Below, piece after piece: positions 43,196-51,682 of a stretch of 64,000 nucleotides of DNA. A program made the translations under genes and the position numbers. The DNA is from JACVRW01 sp963734365 (lineage in GTDB: Bacteria; Actinomycetota; Thermoleophilia; Solirubrobacterales; Thermoleophilaceae), in the NCBI GenBank assembly GCA_963734365.1, contig CAVTGV010000002.1, forward strand, positions 434,001 to 498,000, given 5' to 3'. The notes under the pieces are model-generated. The model was not told where the DNA came from. It saw only the letters and a program-made list of their open reading frames with translations, and made no database searches. Position 1 is the stretch's first letter, and the number at the start of each line of letters is the position of its first letter.

Positions 43196-43873
43196 ATGAG
43201 CGGCAGACCGAAGCGGCTGGTCCCGGGTCTGTGGCGCTGGACCGCCCGCCATCCCGAGTGGCATCCCGGCGAGTTCGGAGCCGAGGTGGCGAGCTTCGCC
43301 GTGCGCACGGGGGACGAGCTGCTGCTCGTCGATCCCCAGCTGCCCCCCGAGCCCGAACCCGTGTACGAGCTGATCGAGAAGCAGCTCGGCGCCCGGCTCT
43401 CGATCTTCGTCACGATCCCGTACCACGTGCGCAGCTCCCAGGAGCTTCGCGATCGCTACCGCGGCGATGCCGAGGTCACGATCTGGGGACACCCCGCGGC
43501 GACCAAGCGGCTGCGAACCCGCTCGGTGCTTCGCGAGATCGACCCCGGACAGCCGCTCCCCGGCGGCGTCGCCGCTTTCGCGATAGGCAAGCCACGCCGG
43601 CAGGAGACGCCGCTGCTCCTGCCCGCCCATCGCGCGCTCGTGTTCGGCGACGCCGTGGCGGAGACCGGCGGCCGGCTGCGGGTATGGGCGGACCGCCGCG
43701 TGGACGAGAAGGTCGAGCGCTTCTACCGCGAGCGTTTCAACCCCACGCTGAAGCCGCTGCTGGAGCTCGACTTCGACCGCGTGCTCGTGACCCACGGGCA
43801 GCCGGTGATGAAGGACGGCAGGCGCGCGCTGGCCTCCGCTCTCCGTTCGAAGCCTTGGTACAACCGCGCCTGA
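43196..43873 (+). CDS. Metallo-beta-lactamase-fold protein without the metal motif
   Basis: 225 aa. The strand order of the MBL fold is recognisable: SFAVRTGDELLLVDPQLPP at the start, IFVTIPYHVRSSQEL where HxHxDH should be, LLLPAHRALVFGDAVAE and a final VLVTHGQPVMKDG. The HxHxDH motif is replaced by PYHVRSSQ, so only one of the four metal ligands of that loop remains. It is therefore unlikely to be a normal zinc hydrolase. It could be a non-hydrolytic paralogue. It starts 57 bp from the divergent NTF2-like gene and precedes the MaoC gene by 23 bp. Confidence 0.75.
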   Translation: MSGRPKRLVPGLWRWTARHPEWHPGEFGAEVASFAVRTGDELLLVDPQLPPEPEPVYELIEKQLGARLSIFVTIPYHVRSSQELRDRYRGDAEVTIWGHPAATKRLRTRSVLREIDPGQPLPGGVAAFAIGKPRRQETPLLLPAHRALVFGDAVAETGGRLRVWADRRVDEKVERFYRERFNPTLKPLLELDFDRVLVTHGQPVMKDGRRALASALRSKPWYNRA

Positions 43874-43896
43874 TCGCCGCCGCTAGTCTGCCCGCC

Positions 43897-44358
43897 ATGA
43901 CCACCACCGTGAACGGAATCGACGAGCTGAGAGAGCTCGTGGGCCAGACCGTCGGTCCCAGCGACTGGCGCGAGGTGACCCAGGAGCTCATCGACAAGTT
44001 CGCCGAGGTCTCCGGCGACCACCAGTGGATCCACGTCGACGTGGAACGCGCCAAGACCGACAGCCCGTTCGGCAAGACCATCGCCCACGGGAACCTGACG
44101 CTCTCGATGGTGGACGGCTTCCGCGACCAGCTGTTTCGGTCCACCGGCTTCCAGATGGGCGTGAACTACGGCTGGAACAAGGTGCGCTTCCCGGCCCCGG
44201 TGCCCAGCGGAAGCCGCATCCGGGCGAGCCTCGAGACCGTCTCGGTCGACGAGGTGGGCGACGGCTGGCACCAGCTCGTGCAGAAGTGGACGGTCGAGAT
44301 CGATGGGGGCGAGAAGCCCGTCTGCGTGGCCGAGTCCGTGGTGCGCCTGCTGGCCTGA
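43897..44358 (+). CDS. MaoC-like (R)-specific enoyl-CoA hydratase
   Basis: 153 aa hot-dog fold. The hydratase motif is complete: FAEVSGDHQWIHVD with the catalytic aspartate and histidine, then SPFGKTIAHGNLTLSM. The form FxxxSGDxxxIHxD plus AHG is that of NodN/MaoC dehydratases, which hydrate trans-2-enoyl-CoA to R-3-hydroxyacyl-CoA. ATG 43897 gives the typical length; longer readings are shadows. No fatty acid genes are adjacent, so the physiological substrate is open. Confidence 0.9.
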   Translation: MTTTVNGIDELRELVGQTVGPSDWREVTQELIDKFAEVSGDHQWIHVDVERAKTDSPFGKTIAHGNLTLSMVDGFRDQLFRSTGFQMGVNYGWNKVRFPAPVPSGSRIRASLETVSVDEVGDGWHQLVQKWTVEIDGGEKPVCVAESVVRLLA

Positions 44359-44402
44359 GCGCGCCGGTCTAGCCCTCTGGGCCGCGGCCTATCCTCGGAG
44401 GT

Positions 44403-46268
44403 GTGGCCGCAACGATCACCGATGAGCGCCTGACCGAGCAGCGCCGGGCGCTGCCGGACGGCCCTGGCGTCTACGTCTTCCGCAACGAGAAGGGCAAGGT
44501 CCTGTACGTCGGCAAGGCCCGCTCGATCCGCAAGCGGGTGGCCGGCCACTTCTCCAAGCCCGGTGCGCGCGGGGCGGGCGACATGGTCGCCCAGATCCGC
44601 GACATCGAGTTCATCGTCACCGAGACCGAGGCCGAGGCGCTGCTGGCCGAGCAGGAGTTCATCAAGCGCTACCGGCCGGTGTTCAACGTGCGGCTGCGCG
44701 ACGACAAGTCGTACCCCTACATCGCGATCAGCCTGGACGAGGACTACCCGCGCATCTACTTCACGCGGGAGCGGCACCGGCGCAATCGCGCCTACTTCGG
44801 GCCCTTCTCCAACGCCAAGCGGGTGCGTGAGACGCTCGACCTCCTCGGCAAGGTGTTCCAGTACCGGACCTGCGACGGCCCCGAGCCCGGACGGGCCAGC
44901 GGCAGCCCCTGTCTCGACTACCACCTGAAGCGCTGCCAGGCCCCGTGCGTGGGCTACATCTCCAAGGAGGAGTACCGGGAGAACGTCGACACGATCATCG
45001 ACTTCCTGTCGGGCCGCTACCGGCAGATCGGGCGCGCCCTGGAGCAGGGCATGAAGGCCGCGTCGGACGAGCAGGAGTTCGAGCAGGCCGCCCAGTACCG
45101 CAACAAGCTCAAGGCGGTGCGCTCACTGCTCGAGCGCCAGCGCATCTCCAACGAGGCCGTGGGCACGCTCGACGCGATCGCGGTGGCCACCGAGGGGACC
45201 GACGCCAACGCCCAGGTCTTCCAGGTGCGCGACGGGGTGCTCGCCGACCGCCAGAGCTTCTACCTGGAGAACGCCGCCGAGCGCGACGAGGGCGAGGTGG
45301 CCGAGGAGTTCATCCTCCAGTACTACGCCAGCGCGCTGGCAGTGCCGCCGCAGGTGATCGTCCCGGGCGCCATGCCCGACGCGGTCACGCTGGGCGCGGC
45401 ACTGGCGGAGCGCCGGGGCGCGCCGGTGGAGGTCCGTCACGCCGAGCGCGGCGACAAGCGGCGCATCTTCGAGCTGGCCGAGCGCAACGCGCGCCTGGCG
45501 CTCGACCAGGACCGGCTGCGCTCCGAGCGGCGCCGCACACAGCGGATCGAGGCGCTGGAAGGCCTTCAGCAGGCGCTCGGTCTCAACACGATTCCGATGC
45601 GCATCGAGTGCTTCGACATCTCCAACCTGATGGGCTCGCACACGGTCGCCTCGATGGTGGTCTTCGAGGGCGGCGCGCCCAAGAAGGCCGACTACCGGCG
45701 CTTCGGCATCCGGGACTCGGTTCAAGATGACTTTGCCGCCATGGCCGAAGTTCTCTCCCGCCGGATGGCCCAATACGTCGCGCAGCGCGAACGCAGCCCG
45801 CACGACCGCGACTACGACGAGGGCTTCGCCTCGCTCCCCTCGGTGATCGTGATCGACGGCGGCCGGGGCCAGCTGTCGGCCGGGCTGCGGGAGCTCGGCC
45901 CCTTCCGCGACCTCGGTGTGACGGTCGTGAGCCTGGCCAAGCGCATCGAGGAGGTGTTCCTGCCTGGACGCCGCACGCCGCTCCTCCTGTCCCACGAGAC
46001 ACCCGAGCTGCAGCTGCTTCAGCGGGTCCGCGACGAGGCTCACCGTTTCGCCATCGAGTTCCACCGCGGCCGCCGCGACCGCGCGATGACGCGTTCGGTG
46101 CTCGACGACCTGCCCGGAGTCGGGCCCGCCCGCAAGCGCAGCATCCTGCAGCACTTCGGCTCGCCGGAGCGCTTCCTCGGTGCGAGCCAGGACGAGCTGG
46201 AGGCGGTGCCGGGCCTACCCGGCAAGGTCGCCCGCGACATTTACAACTACGTCAACAAAGTTCGTTGA
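44403..46268 (+). CDS. uvrC: Excinuclease ABC subunit C
   Basis: 621 aa, normal length. Domains in order: GIY-YIG nuclease (GPGVYVFRNEKGKVLYVGKA, residues about 20-40) for the 3' cut; UVR motif (DEQEFEQAAQYRNKLKAVR, about 220-240) that binds UvrB; RNase H-like nuclease (MRIECFDISNLMGSHTVASM and SVIVIDGGRGQL) for the 5' cut; C-terminal helix-hairpin-helix (LDDLPGVGPARKRSILQHFG and LEAVPGLPGKVA). It acts in nucleotide excision repair. The GTG start has no clear ribosome site. The stop overlaps rapZ. Confidence 0.97.
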   Translation: MAATITDERLTEQRRALPDGPGVYVFRNEKGKVLYVGKARSIRKRVAGHFSKPGARGAGDMVAQIRDIEFIVTETEAEALLAEQEFIKRYRPVFNVRLRDDKSYPYIAISLDEDYPRIYFTRERHRRNRAYFGPFSNAKRVRETLDLLGKVFQYRTCDGPEPGRASGSPCLDYHLKRCQAPCVGYISKEEYRENVDTIIDFLSGRYRQIGRALEQGMKAASDEQEFEQAAQYRNKLKAVRSLLERQRISNEAVGTLDAIAVATEGTDANAQVFQVRDGVLADRQSFYLENAAERDEGEVAEEFILQYYASALAVPPQVIVPGAMPDAVTLGAALAERRGAPVEVRHAERGDKRRIFELAERNARLALDQDRLRSERRRTQRIEALEGLQQALGLNTIPMRIECFDISNLMGSHTVASMVVFEGGAPKKADYRRFGIRDSVQDDFAAMAEVLSRRMAQYVAQRERSPHDRDYDEGFASLPSVIVIDGGRGQLSAGLRELGPFRDLGVTVVSLAKRIEEVFLPGRRTPLLLSHETPELQLLQRVRDEAHRFAIEFHRGRRDRAMTRSVLDDLPGVGPARKRSILQHFGSPERFLGASQDELEAVPGLPGKVARDIYNYVNKVR

Positions 46269-47164
46269 TCCCCACGTACAAAGGACGCATCGAGGACTTC
46301 GTGGTGATCAGCGGCTTCTCGGGGGCCGGCAAGTCCCAGGCGATGGCGACCTTCGAGGACGCCGGCTACTTCTGTGTGGACAACCTTCCGCCCGAGATGA
46401 TCCGCTCGCTCGCGGATCTGTTCGGCCTCGAGGGATCGCAGATCGAGCGGGCCGCGGTGGCCTCGGACGTGCGCGGGGGCGACTACTTCGACGGCTTGGT
46501 CCGCGTGCTCGACGAGCTCGACAGCCACGGCGTGCCCTACCGACTGCTGTATCTCGAGGCCACCGAGGACGTGCTGATCAACCGCTTCAAGGAGACCCGG
46601 CGCCGCCACCCGCTGGCCAACGGCGGCTCGGTGGACCAGGCGATCCGTCGCGAGCAGGCGATGCTCGCACCGCTGCGCGACCGTGCCGACGTCCGCATCG
46701 ACACCAGCGACCTGTCGGCGAGCCGGCTGCGCAAGGTGGTGGCCGACAAGATGCTCCCGCGGGCGCACGTGGGCCGGCTGGCGGTGACCTTCATGGCCTT
46801 TGGCTTCAAGCACGGAAGCCCGCGCGACGCGGACCTGACCCTCGACGTCCGCTTCCTGCCCAACCCGCACTACGAGTCCGAGCTGCGCGAGCTCACCGGG
46901 TTGAACGACGAGGTGGTGGCCTACGTCGAGGGCTCCGACGGGATCGGCGAGTTCTACGAGCGCCTCACCCCGCTGCTCGACTATCTCCTGCCGGCGTACG
47001 AGCGGGAGGGGAAGTCGCACCTCATGGTGGGCGTCGGCTGCACCGGCGGCCGTCACCGCTCGGTGGTGATCGCAGAGCACCTGGCCCGGGTATACGGGGA
47101 GCGCGGCGATTACATGATCGACGTCGTACACCGCGACATCGACAAGCCGCCGCGACGGCCGTAG
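46265..47164 (+). CDS. rapZ: RapZ/YvcJ-family nucleotide-binding RNase adapter
   Basis: 299 aa from a TTG overlapping the uvrC stop. Walker A GFSGAGKSQA follows a VVISGF strand; family motifs are EDAGYFCVDNLPPEM, YLEATEDVLINRFKETRRRHPL, DLTLDVRFLPNPHYE and the C-terminal GVGCTGGRHRSVVIAEHLA. In E. coli RapZ controls glmS mRNA stability. In actinobacteria and firmicutes the homologue clusters with uvrC, yvcK and whiA. Here only 59 bp separate it from gap, so yvcK and whiA are not in the usual place. Confidence 0.95.
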   Translation: MIPTYKGRIEDFVVISGFSGAGKSQAMATFEDAGYFCVDNLPPEMIRSLADLFGLEGSQIERAAVASDVRGGDYFDGLVRVLDELDSHGVPYRLLYLEATEDVLINRFKETRRRHPLANGGSVDQAIRREQAMLAPLRDRADVRIDTSDLSASRLRKVVADKMLPRAHVGRLAVTFMAFGFKHGSPRDADLTLDVRFLPNPHYESELRELTGLNDEVVAYVEGSDGIGEFYERLTPLLDYLLPAYEREGKSHLMVGVGCTGGRHRSVVIAEHLARVYGERGDYMIDVVHRDIDKPPRRP

Positions 47165-47223
47165 ACCCCATCTAGCGGTAGATTCAGACCGCACGGAACG
47201 ACGCGAATGAAGGGAGCACCTGA

Positions 47224-48243
47224 ATGGCCTTGAAGGCCGGCATCAACGGCTTCGGCCGGATCGGGCGCAACGTATTCCGGGCGGCTCACGCCCGGGGCGC
47301 CGACATCGACTGGGTCGGCGTCAACGACATCACCGACACGAAGACGCTTGCCCACCTGCTCAAGTTCGACTCGATTCTCGGTCCCTTCCAGGGCGAGGTC
47401 GACTACACGGAGAACAGCCTGGTGGTGGACGGCGACGAGCTGCGCGTGTTCGCCGAGCGCGATCCGGCCGACCTGCCCTGGGGCGACGCCGGCGCCGAGG
47501 TGGTGATCGAGTCCACCGGACTGTTCACCAAGCGCGATGACGCCGCCAAGCACCTGGAGGCCGGCGCGCGCAAGGTGATCATCACCGCGCCCGCGACCGA
47601 GCCCGACGTGACGGTCGCGCTGGGCGTGAACGACGACGCCTACGACCCCGACAACCACCACGTGATCTCCAACGCCTCCTGCACCACCAACTGCCTCGCG
47701 CCAGTGGCCAAGGTGCTGAACGACTCGGTGGGGATCGAGCGCGGGATCATGACCACGATCCACGCCTACACGGCCGACCAGAACCTCCAGGACGCACCGC
47801 ACAAGGACCTGCGTCGTGCGCGGGCGGCCGCGGTCAACCTCGTGCCCACCACCACGGGCGCGGCGAAGGCCGTGGGCCTGGTGCTGCCGGAGCTCGACGG
47901 CCGCCTCAACGGCATCGCCGTGCGCGCGCCGGTGATCACGGGCTCGATGGTGGATCTCGTCTGCGAGGTGGGGCGTCCGACCTCGAAGGAGGAGATCAAC
48001 GCCGCCTTCTCCGACAAGGCCGACAGCGGGGCGCTCGAGGGCATCCTCAAGTACAGCGAGGATCCGCTCGTGTCCACGGACATCGTGAGCTCGCCCTACT
48101 CGTCGGTGTTCGACTCGCCGCTCACGATGGTCATCGACGAGAAGCTCGTGAAGGTCGTGGCGTGGTACGACAACGAGTGGGGTTACTCGAACCGGGTGGT
48201 CGACCTGGCGGAGCGCGTGCTGGCGGGATCGCCGGTTGCCTGA
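47224..48243 (+). CDS. gap: Glyceraldehyde-3-phosphate dehydrogenase
   Basis: 339 aa. The N-terminal NAD-binding GINGFGRIGRNVFRA, the VGVNDITD acidic residue that favours NAD over NADP, the catalytic cysteine C153 in SNASCTTNCLAPV, and the substrate-binding TTTGAAKAVG region and C-terminal WYDNEWGYSNRVVD are all present. It catalyses oxidation and phosphorylation of glyceraldehyde-3-phosphate. A GAAGGGAGC ribosome site precedes ATG 47224. It begins the gap-pgk-tpiA-gpmI glycolytic operon. Confidence 0.97.
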   Translation: MALKAGINGFGRIGRNVFRAAHARGADIDWVGVNDITDTKTLAHLLKFDSILGPFQGEVDYTENSLVVDGDELRVFAERDPADLPWGDAGAEVVIESTGLFTKRDDAAKHLEAGARKVIITAPATEPDVTVALGVNDDAYDPDNHHVISNASCTTNCLAPVAKVLNDSVGIERGIMTTIHAYTADQNLQDAPHKDLRRARAAAVNLVPTTTGAAKAVGLVLPELDGRLNGIAVRAPVITGSMVDLVCEVGRPTSKEEINAAFSDKADSGALEGILKYSEDPLVSTDIVSSPYSSVFDSPLTMVIDEKLVKVVAWYDNEWGYSNRVVDLAERVLAGSPVA

Positions 48244-49441
48244 CGCCGCCACGGCCCTCGGCAAGCGCACGGTCCGCGACCTCGAGGTGGCGGCCGGCGA
48301 GGCCGTGCTCGCACGCGTGGACTTCAACGTCCCGCTGGAGGGCGGCGAGGTCTCCGACGACTCGCGCATCCGCGCCGCCCTGCCCACCATCGAGCTGCTC
48401 TTGGACAAGCAGGCCCGGCTCGTGCTCTGCTCGCACCTAGGCCGGCCCAAGGGCCGCGATCCCGAGACCTCGCTCGTGCCGGTCTCGAAGCGGCTGGGCG
48501 AGCTGATCGAGGCCGGAGTGCACCAGGCGCCGGACGTGGTGGGTCCGGAGGTGCGGCGGGGCGTGGACCGGCTCGATCCGGGCAGCGTGCTGGTGCTCGA
48601 GAACACGCGCTGGGAGCGTGGCGAGACCGAGAACGACCCCGCGCTCGCCCGCGGACTGGCGACCCTGGGGGACGCCTACGTCAACGACGCCTTCGGCGCG
48701 GCTCACCGGGCCCACGCCTCCACCGAGGGGGTCACCGAGTTCCTGCGGCCCGCCGTGGCGGGGCTGCTGCTCGAGCGCGAGGTGATCACGCTGCGCTCGA
48801 TCATCGAGGCTCCCGAGCGCCCGCTCGTGGTGATCCTCGGCGGGGCCAAGGTAACCGACAAGGTCGCGCTGATAGATCGCTTCCTCGACAACGCCGACAC
48901 CCTCCTGATCGGCGGCGCGATGTGTTTCTCGTTCTTCCGCGCGCAGGGAATCCCCACCGGCGACTCGCTGGTCGAGGACGAGGGGGTCGAGCTCGCGGCC
49001 CGCGCTCTCGAGAAGGCCGAGAGCTCGGACTGCCGGCTGATGCTGCCGCTGGACCTCGTGATCGGCGACCGCTTCGAGGCGGATGCCGAGCATCGAGTGG
49101 AGGACGGCACGGAGGTGCCCGACGGCTGGATGGGCCTCGACATCGGCCCGCGCACCGCCAAGGCTTACGCGGAGGCGGTGAGCGAGGCCGGCACGGTCTT
49201 CTGGAACGGGCCGATGGGCGCCTTCGAGCTCGCCCCGTTCGCGGAGGGAACCCGCGTGGTGGCCGAGGCCGTGGCCGACGCGTCGGGCACGACGGTGGTC
49301 GGCGGCGGCGACTCGGGAGCAGCGCTCGTGGAGTTCGGCCTCGCCGACCGGGTGGACCACCTCTCCACCGGCGGCGGCGCCTCGCTGGAGCTGCTCGAGG
49401 GCAAGGACCTTCCCGGCCTGGAGGCACTGGATGACGCCTGA
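48236..49441 (+). CDS. pgk: Phosphoglycerate kinase
   Basis: 401 aa. Signature VLARVDFNVPLEGGEVSDDSR at the start, SHLGRPKG, the nucleotide-site stretches LVVILGGAKVTDKV and VFWNGPMGAFE, and the C-terminal GGGDSGAAL with STGGGASLE. It makes ATP from 1,3-bisphosphoglycerate. The start is TTG 48236, overlapping the gap stop by 8 bp; no ATG lies upstream in frame. The 3' end overlaps tpiA by 11 bp. Confidence 0.96.
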   Translation: MPDAATALGKRTVRDLEVAAGEAVLARVDFNVPLEGGEVSDDSRIRAALPTIELLLDKQARLVLCSHLGRPKGRDPETSLVPVSKRLGELIEAGVHQAPDVVGPEVRRGVDRLDPGSVLVLENTRWERGETENDPALARGLATLGDAYVNDAFGAAHRAHASTEGVTEFLRPAVAGLLLEREVITLRSIIEAPERPLVVILGGAKVTDKVALIDRFLDNADTLLIGGAMCFSFFRAQGIPTGDSLVEDEGVELAARALEKAESSDCRLMLPLDLVIGDRFEADAEHRVEDGTEVPDGWMGLDIGPRTAKAYAEAVSEAGTVFWNGPMGAFELAPFAEGTRVVAEAVADASGTTVVGGGDSGAALVEFGLADRVDHLSTGGGASLELLEGKDLPGLEALDDA

Positions 49442-50222
49442 GTCAAACCGGCGGCCGTTCATCGCCGGCAACTGGAAGCTGTGGGGGACGCGCGCCCAGG
49501 CGTCCGAGTACTGCGAGCGACTGCTCGAACTGCTGCCCGACCAGGCGCGGCGGCCCGCCGACGTTGGCCTGTGCGTGCCCTTCACCGCGCTCGACACCGT
49601 GGTGGAGAAGATGCGCGGCAGCGGCGTGATCGTCTGCGCGCAGACGATGGCGGCGGCCGAGACCGGCGCGTTCACCGGTGAGATCTCGGCAGCGATGCTC
49701 ACCGAGATCGGCGTGGACGGCGTGGTGCTCGGGCACTCCGAGCGGCGCGCCCACGACGGCGAGACCGACCGCGCGCTCCAGGACAAGGTCGCCGCCGCCC
49801 TCGAGGCGGATCTGCTCCCGATCCTGTGCGTGGGCGAGACCGAGGAGGAGCGCGAGGGCGACGAGACCGAGCGCAAGCTGCGGCATCAGGTCCAGGAGGG
49901 GCTCGAGCGCGTGAGTGACGAGCGGCTGGCCGACGTGGTGATCGCCTACGAGCCGATCTGGGCGATCGGCACCGGCAAGGTGGCCACGCCCGACATCGCG
50001 CAGGAGGCGATCGCGTTCATCCGCGCCTTGGTGGGCGACCGCTCACGAGAGGCCGCCGCGCGCGTGCGTGTGCTCTACGGCGGCAGTGTCAAGCCCGACA
50101 ACGCCGCGGAGATACTCGCCGAGCCGGACGTCGACGGGGCGCTGGTGGGCGGCGCCAGCCTCGATCCCGAGGGCTTCGCCCGGATCGTGGCCGCAGCCGC
50201 GCCGCTGCCGACCGTCTCGTGA
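49431..50222 (+). CDS. tpiA: Triosephosphate isomerase
   Basis: 263 aa. Active-site lysine in GNWKLWG, histidine in LGHSERR, catalytic glutamate in IAYEPIWAIGTGK, and phosphate-binding VLYGGSVKPDNA plus LVGGASLDPEGF. It interconverts dihydroxyacetone phosphate and glyceraldehyde-3-phosphate. ATG 49431 lies inside the end of pgk, indicating coupling. In many bacteria secG follows tpiA; here gpmI follows directly with a GTGA overlap. Confidence 0.97.
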   Translation: MTPESNRRPFIAGNWKLWGTRAQASEYCERLLELLPDQARRPADVGLCVPFTALDTVVEKMRGSGVIVCAQTMAAAETGAFTGEISAAMLTEIGVDGVVLGHSERRAHDGETDRALQDKVAAALEADLLPILCVGETEEEREGDETERKLRHQVQEGLERVSDERLADVVIAYEPIWAIGTGKVATPDIAQEAIAFIRALVGDRSREAAARVRVLYGGSVKPDNAAEILAEPDVDGALVGGASLDPEGFARIVAAAAPLPTVS

Positions 50223-51682
50223 GCTTCGAGCGAGCCTGCCTCATCATCCTGGACGGCTGGGGACTGGCCGATCCCGGCCCGGGCAACGCGGTATCGCTCG
50301 CCGACACCCCGGTGTTCGACGAGCTCTGGGAGCACGATCCGCACACGACCCTCACGGCATGGGGCCCGGCCGTCGGGCTGCCCGAGGGCCAGATGGGCAA
50401 CTCCGAGGTGGGGCACCTCAACCTGGGCGCGGGCACGGTCGTCAAGCAGGACCTGTTGCGAATCGACGAGGCCGTTGAGGACGGCTCTTTCTTCGAGAAC
50501 GAGGCGCTCCAAGAGGCGTGCCGTGCCGAGCGCCTGCACCTGCTGGGGCTCGTCTCCGAGGGCGGCGTGCACGCGAGCATGAAGCACCTGAAGGCCCTGA
50601 TCGAGCTCGCCGGCCGCGAGGACGTTCCCGACGTGGTGCTGCACGCCTTCACCGACGGCCGTGACACGCTGCCGCACTCGGGCGCCGGGTATCTCGCCGA
50701 GGTCGAGAGCTGGGGCGGGGCGCGCATCGCCTCGGTCGTCGGCCGCTACTACGCGATGGACCGCGACAAGCGCTGGGACCGCACCCAGCTCGCGCTGGCG
50801 GCGCTGGTGGACGGCGAGGCCGAGTTCTCAGCAGAGAGCGGCGAGGCGGCGGTGCGCCAGGCCTACGAGCGCGAGGAGACCGACGAGTTCATCAAGCCGA
50901 CGCTCGTGGGGGAGGAGGGCAGGATCCGCGACGGCGACAGCGTGATCTTCTTCAACTTCCGGCCCGACCGGGCGCGCCAGCTCACCCAGGCGCTGGACGA
51001 GCGCCTCGACATCCGGCTCACCACGCTCACCGAGTACCACGAGGGCTGGGACTACCCGGTCGCGTTCCCGCCGGCCCGGCCGGAGGTGACGCTCGCTTCG
51101 GTCCTCTCCGAGCGCGGAGTGCAGCAGCTGCACGTGGCCGAGACCGAGAAGTACGCGCACGTCACCTACTTCCTGAACGGCGGCGAGGAGGATCCCTACG
51201 AGGGCGAGGAGCGCCGTCTGGTGGACTCGCCGCGCGACGTGCCCACCTACGACAAGAAGCCCGAGATGAGCGCCGAAGCCGCCACCGACGCCTTCGTCGA
51301 GACTTGGCGCGACGGTGACTTCGGCTTCGGGATCATTAACTTCGCCAACCCCGACATGGTCGGCCACACCGGGGTCATACCGGCCGCCGTCAAGGCGATC
51401 GAGACCGTTGACGCATGCCTCGCCCGCGTGCTCGAGGCGGTGGGGGAGCGCGATGGCGTGTGCGTGGTCACGGCCGACCACGGCAACGCCGACCACATGC
51501 TCGAGCCCGACGGCAGCCCCAACACCGCCCACTCGATGAACCCCGTGCCGCTCGTGATCACCGCCGACGTGGGCGAGCTGCGCGAGGGCGGGATCCTGGC
51601 CGACGTGGCCCCGACGATCCTCGACCTGCTCGGGCAGGACCAGCCCGAGCAGATGACGGGGTCGTCGCTGCTCGAGTCTTGA
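50219..51682 (+). CDS. gpmI: 2,3-bisphosphoglycerate-independent phosphoglycerate mutase
   Basis: 487 aa, slightly short for the family (about 510). N-terminal metal site IILDGWGLAD; the phosphoserine nucleophile in MGNSEVGHLNLGAG; DGRDTLPHSG; FNFRPDRARQL; and the C-terminal metal ligands NPDMVGHTG and TADHGNADHM. It converts 3- to 2-phosphoglycerate using two manganese ions. The start is GTG 50219 overlapping tpiA; the stop overlaps the tgt TTG. Confidence 0.96.
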   Translation: MSFERACLIILDGWGLADPGPGNAVSLADTPVFDELWEHDPHTTLTAWGPAVGLPEGQMGNSEVGHLNLGAGTVVKQDLLRIDEAVEDGSFFENEALQEACRAERLHLLGLVSEGGVHASMKHLKALIELAGREDVPDVVLHAFTDGRDTLPHSGAGYLAEVESWGGARIASVVGRYYAMDRDKRWDRTQLALAALVDGEAEFSAESGEAAVRQAYEREETDEFIKPTLVGEEGRIRDGDSVIFFNFRPDRARQLTQALDERLDIRLTTLTEYHEGWDYPVAFPPARPEVTLASVLSERGVQQLHVAETEKYAHVTYFLNGGEEDPYEGEERRLVDSPRDVPTYDKKPEMSAEAATDAFVETWRDGDFGFGIINFANPDMVGHTGVIPAAVKAIETVDACLARVLEAVGERDGVCVVTADHGNADHMLEPDGSPNTAHSMNPVPLVITADVGELREGGILADVAPTILDLLGQDQPEQMTGSSLLES

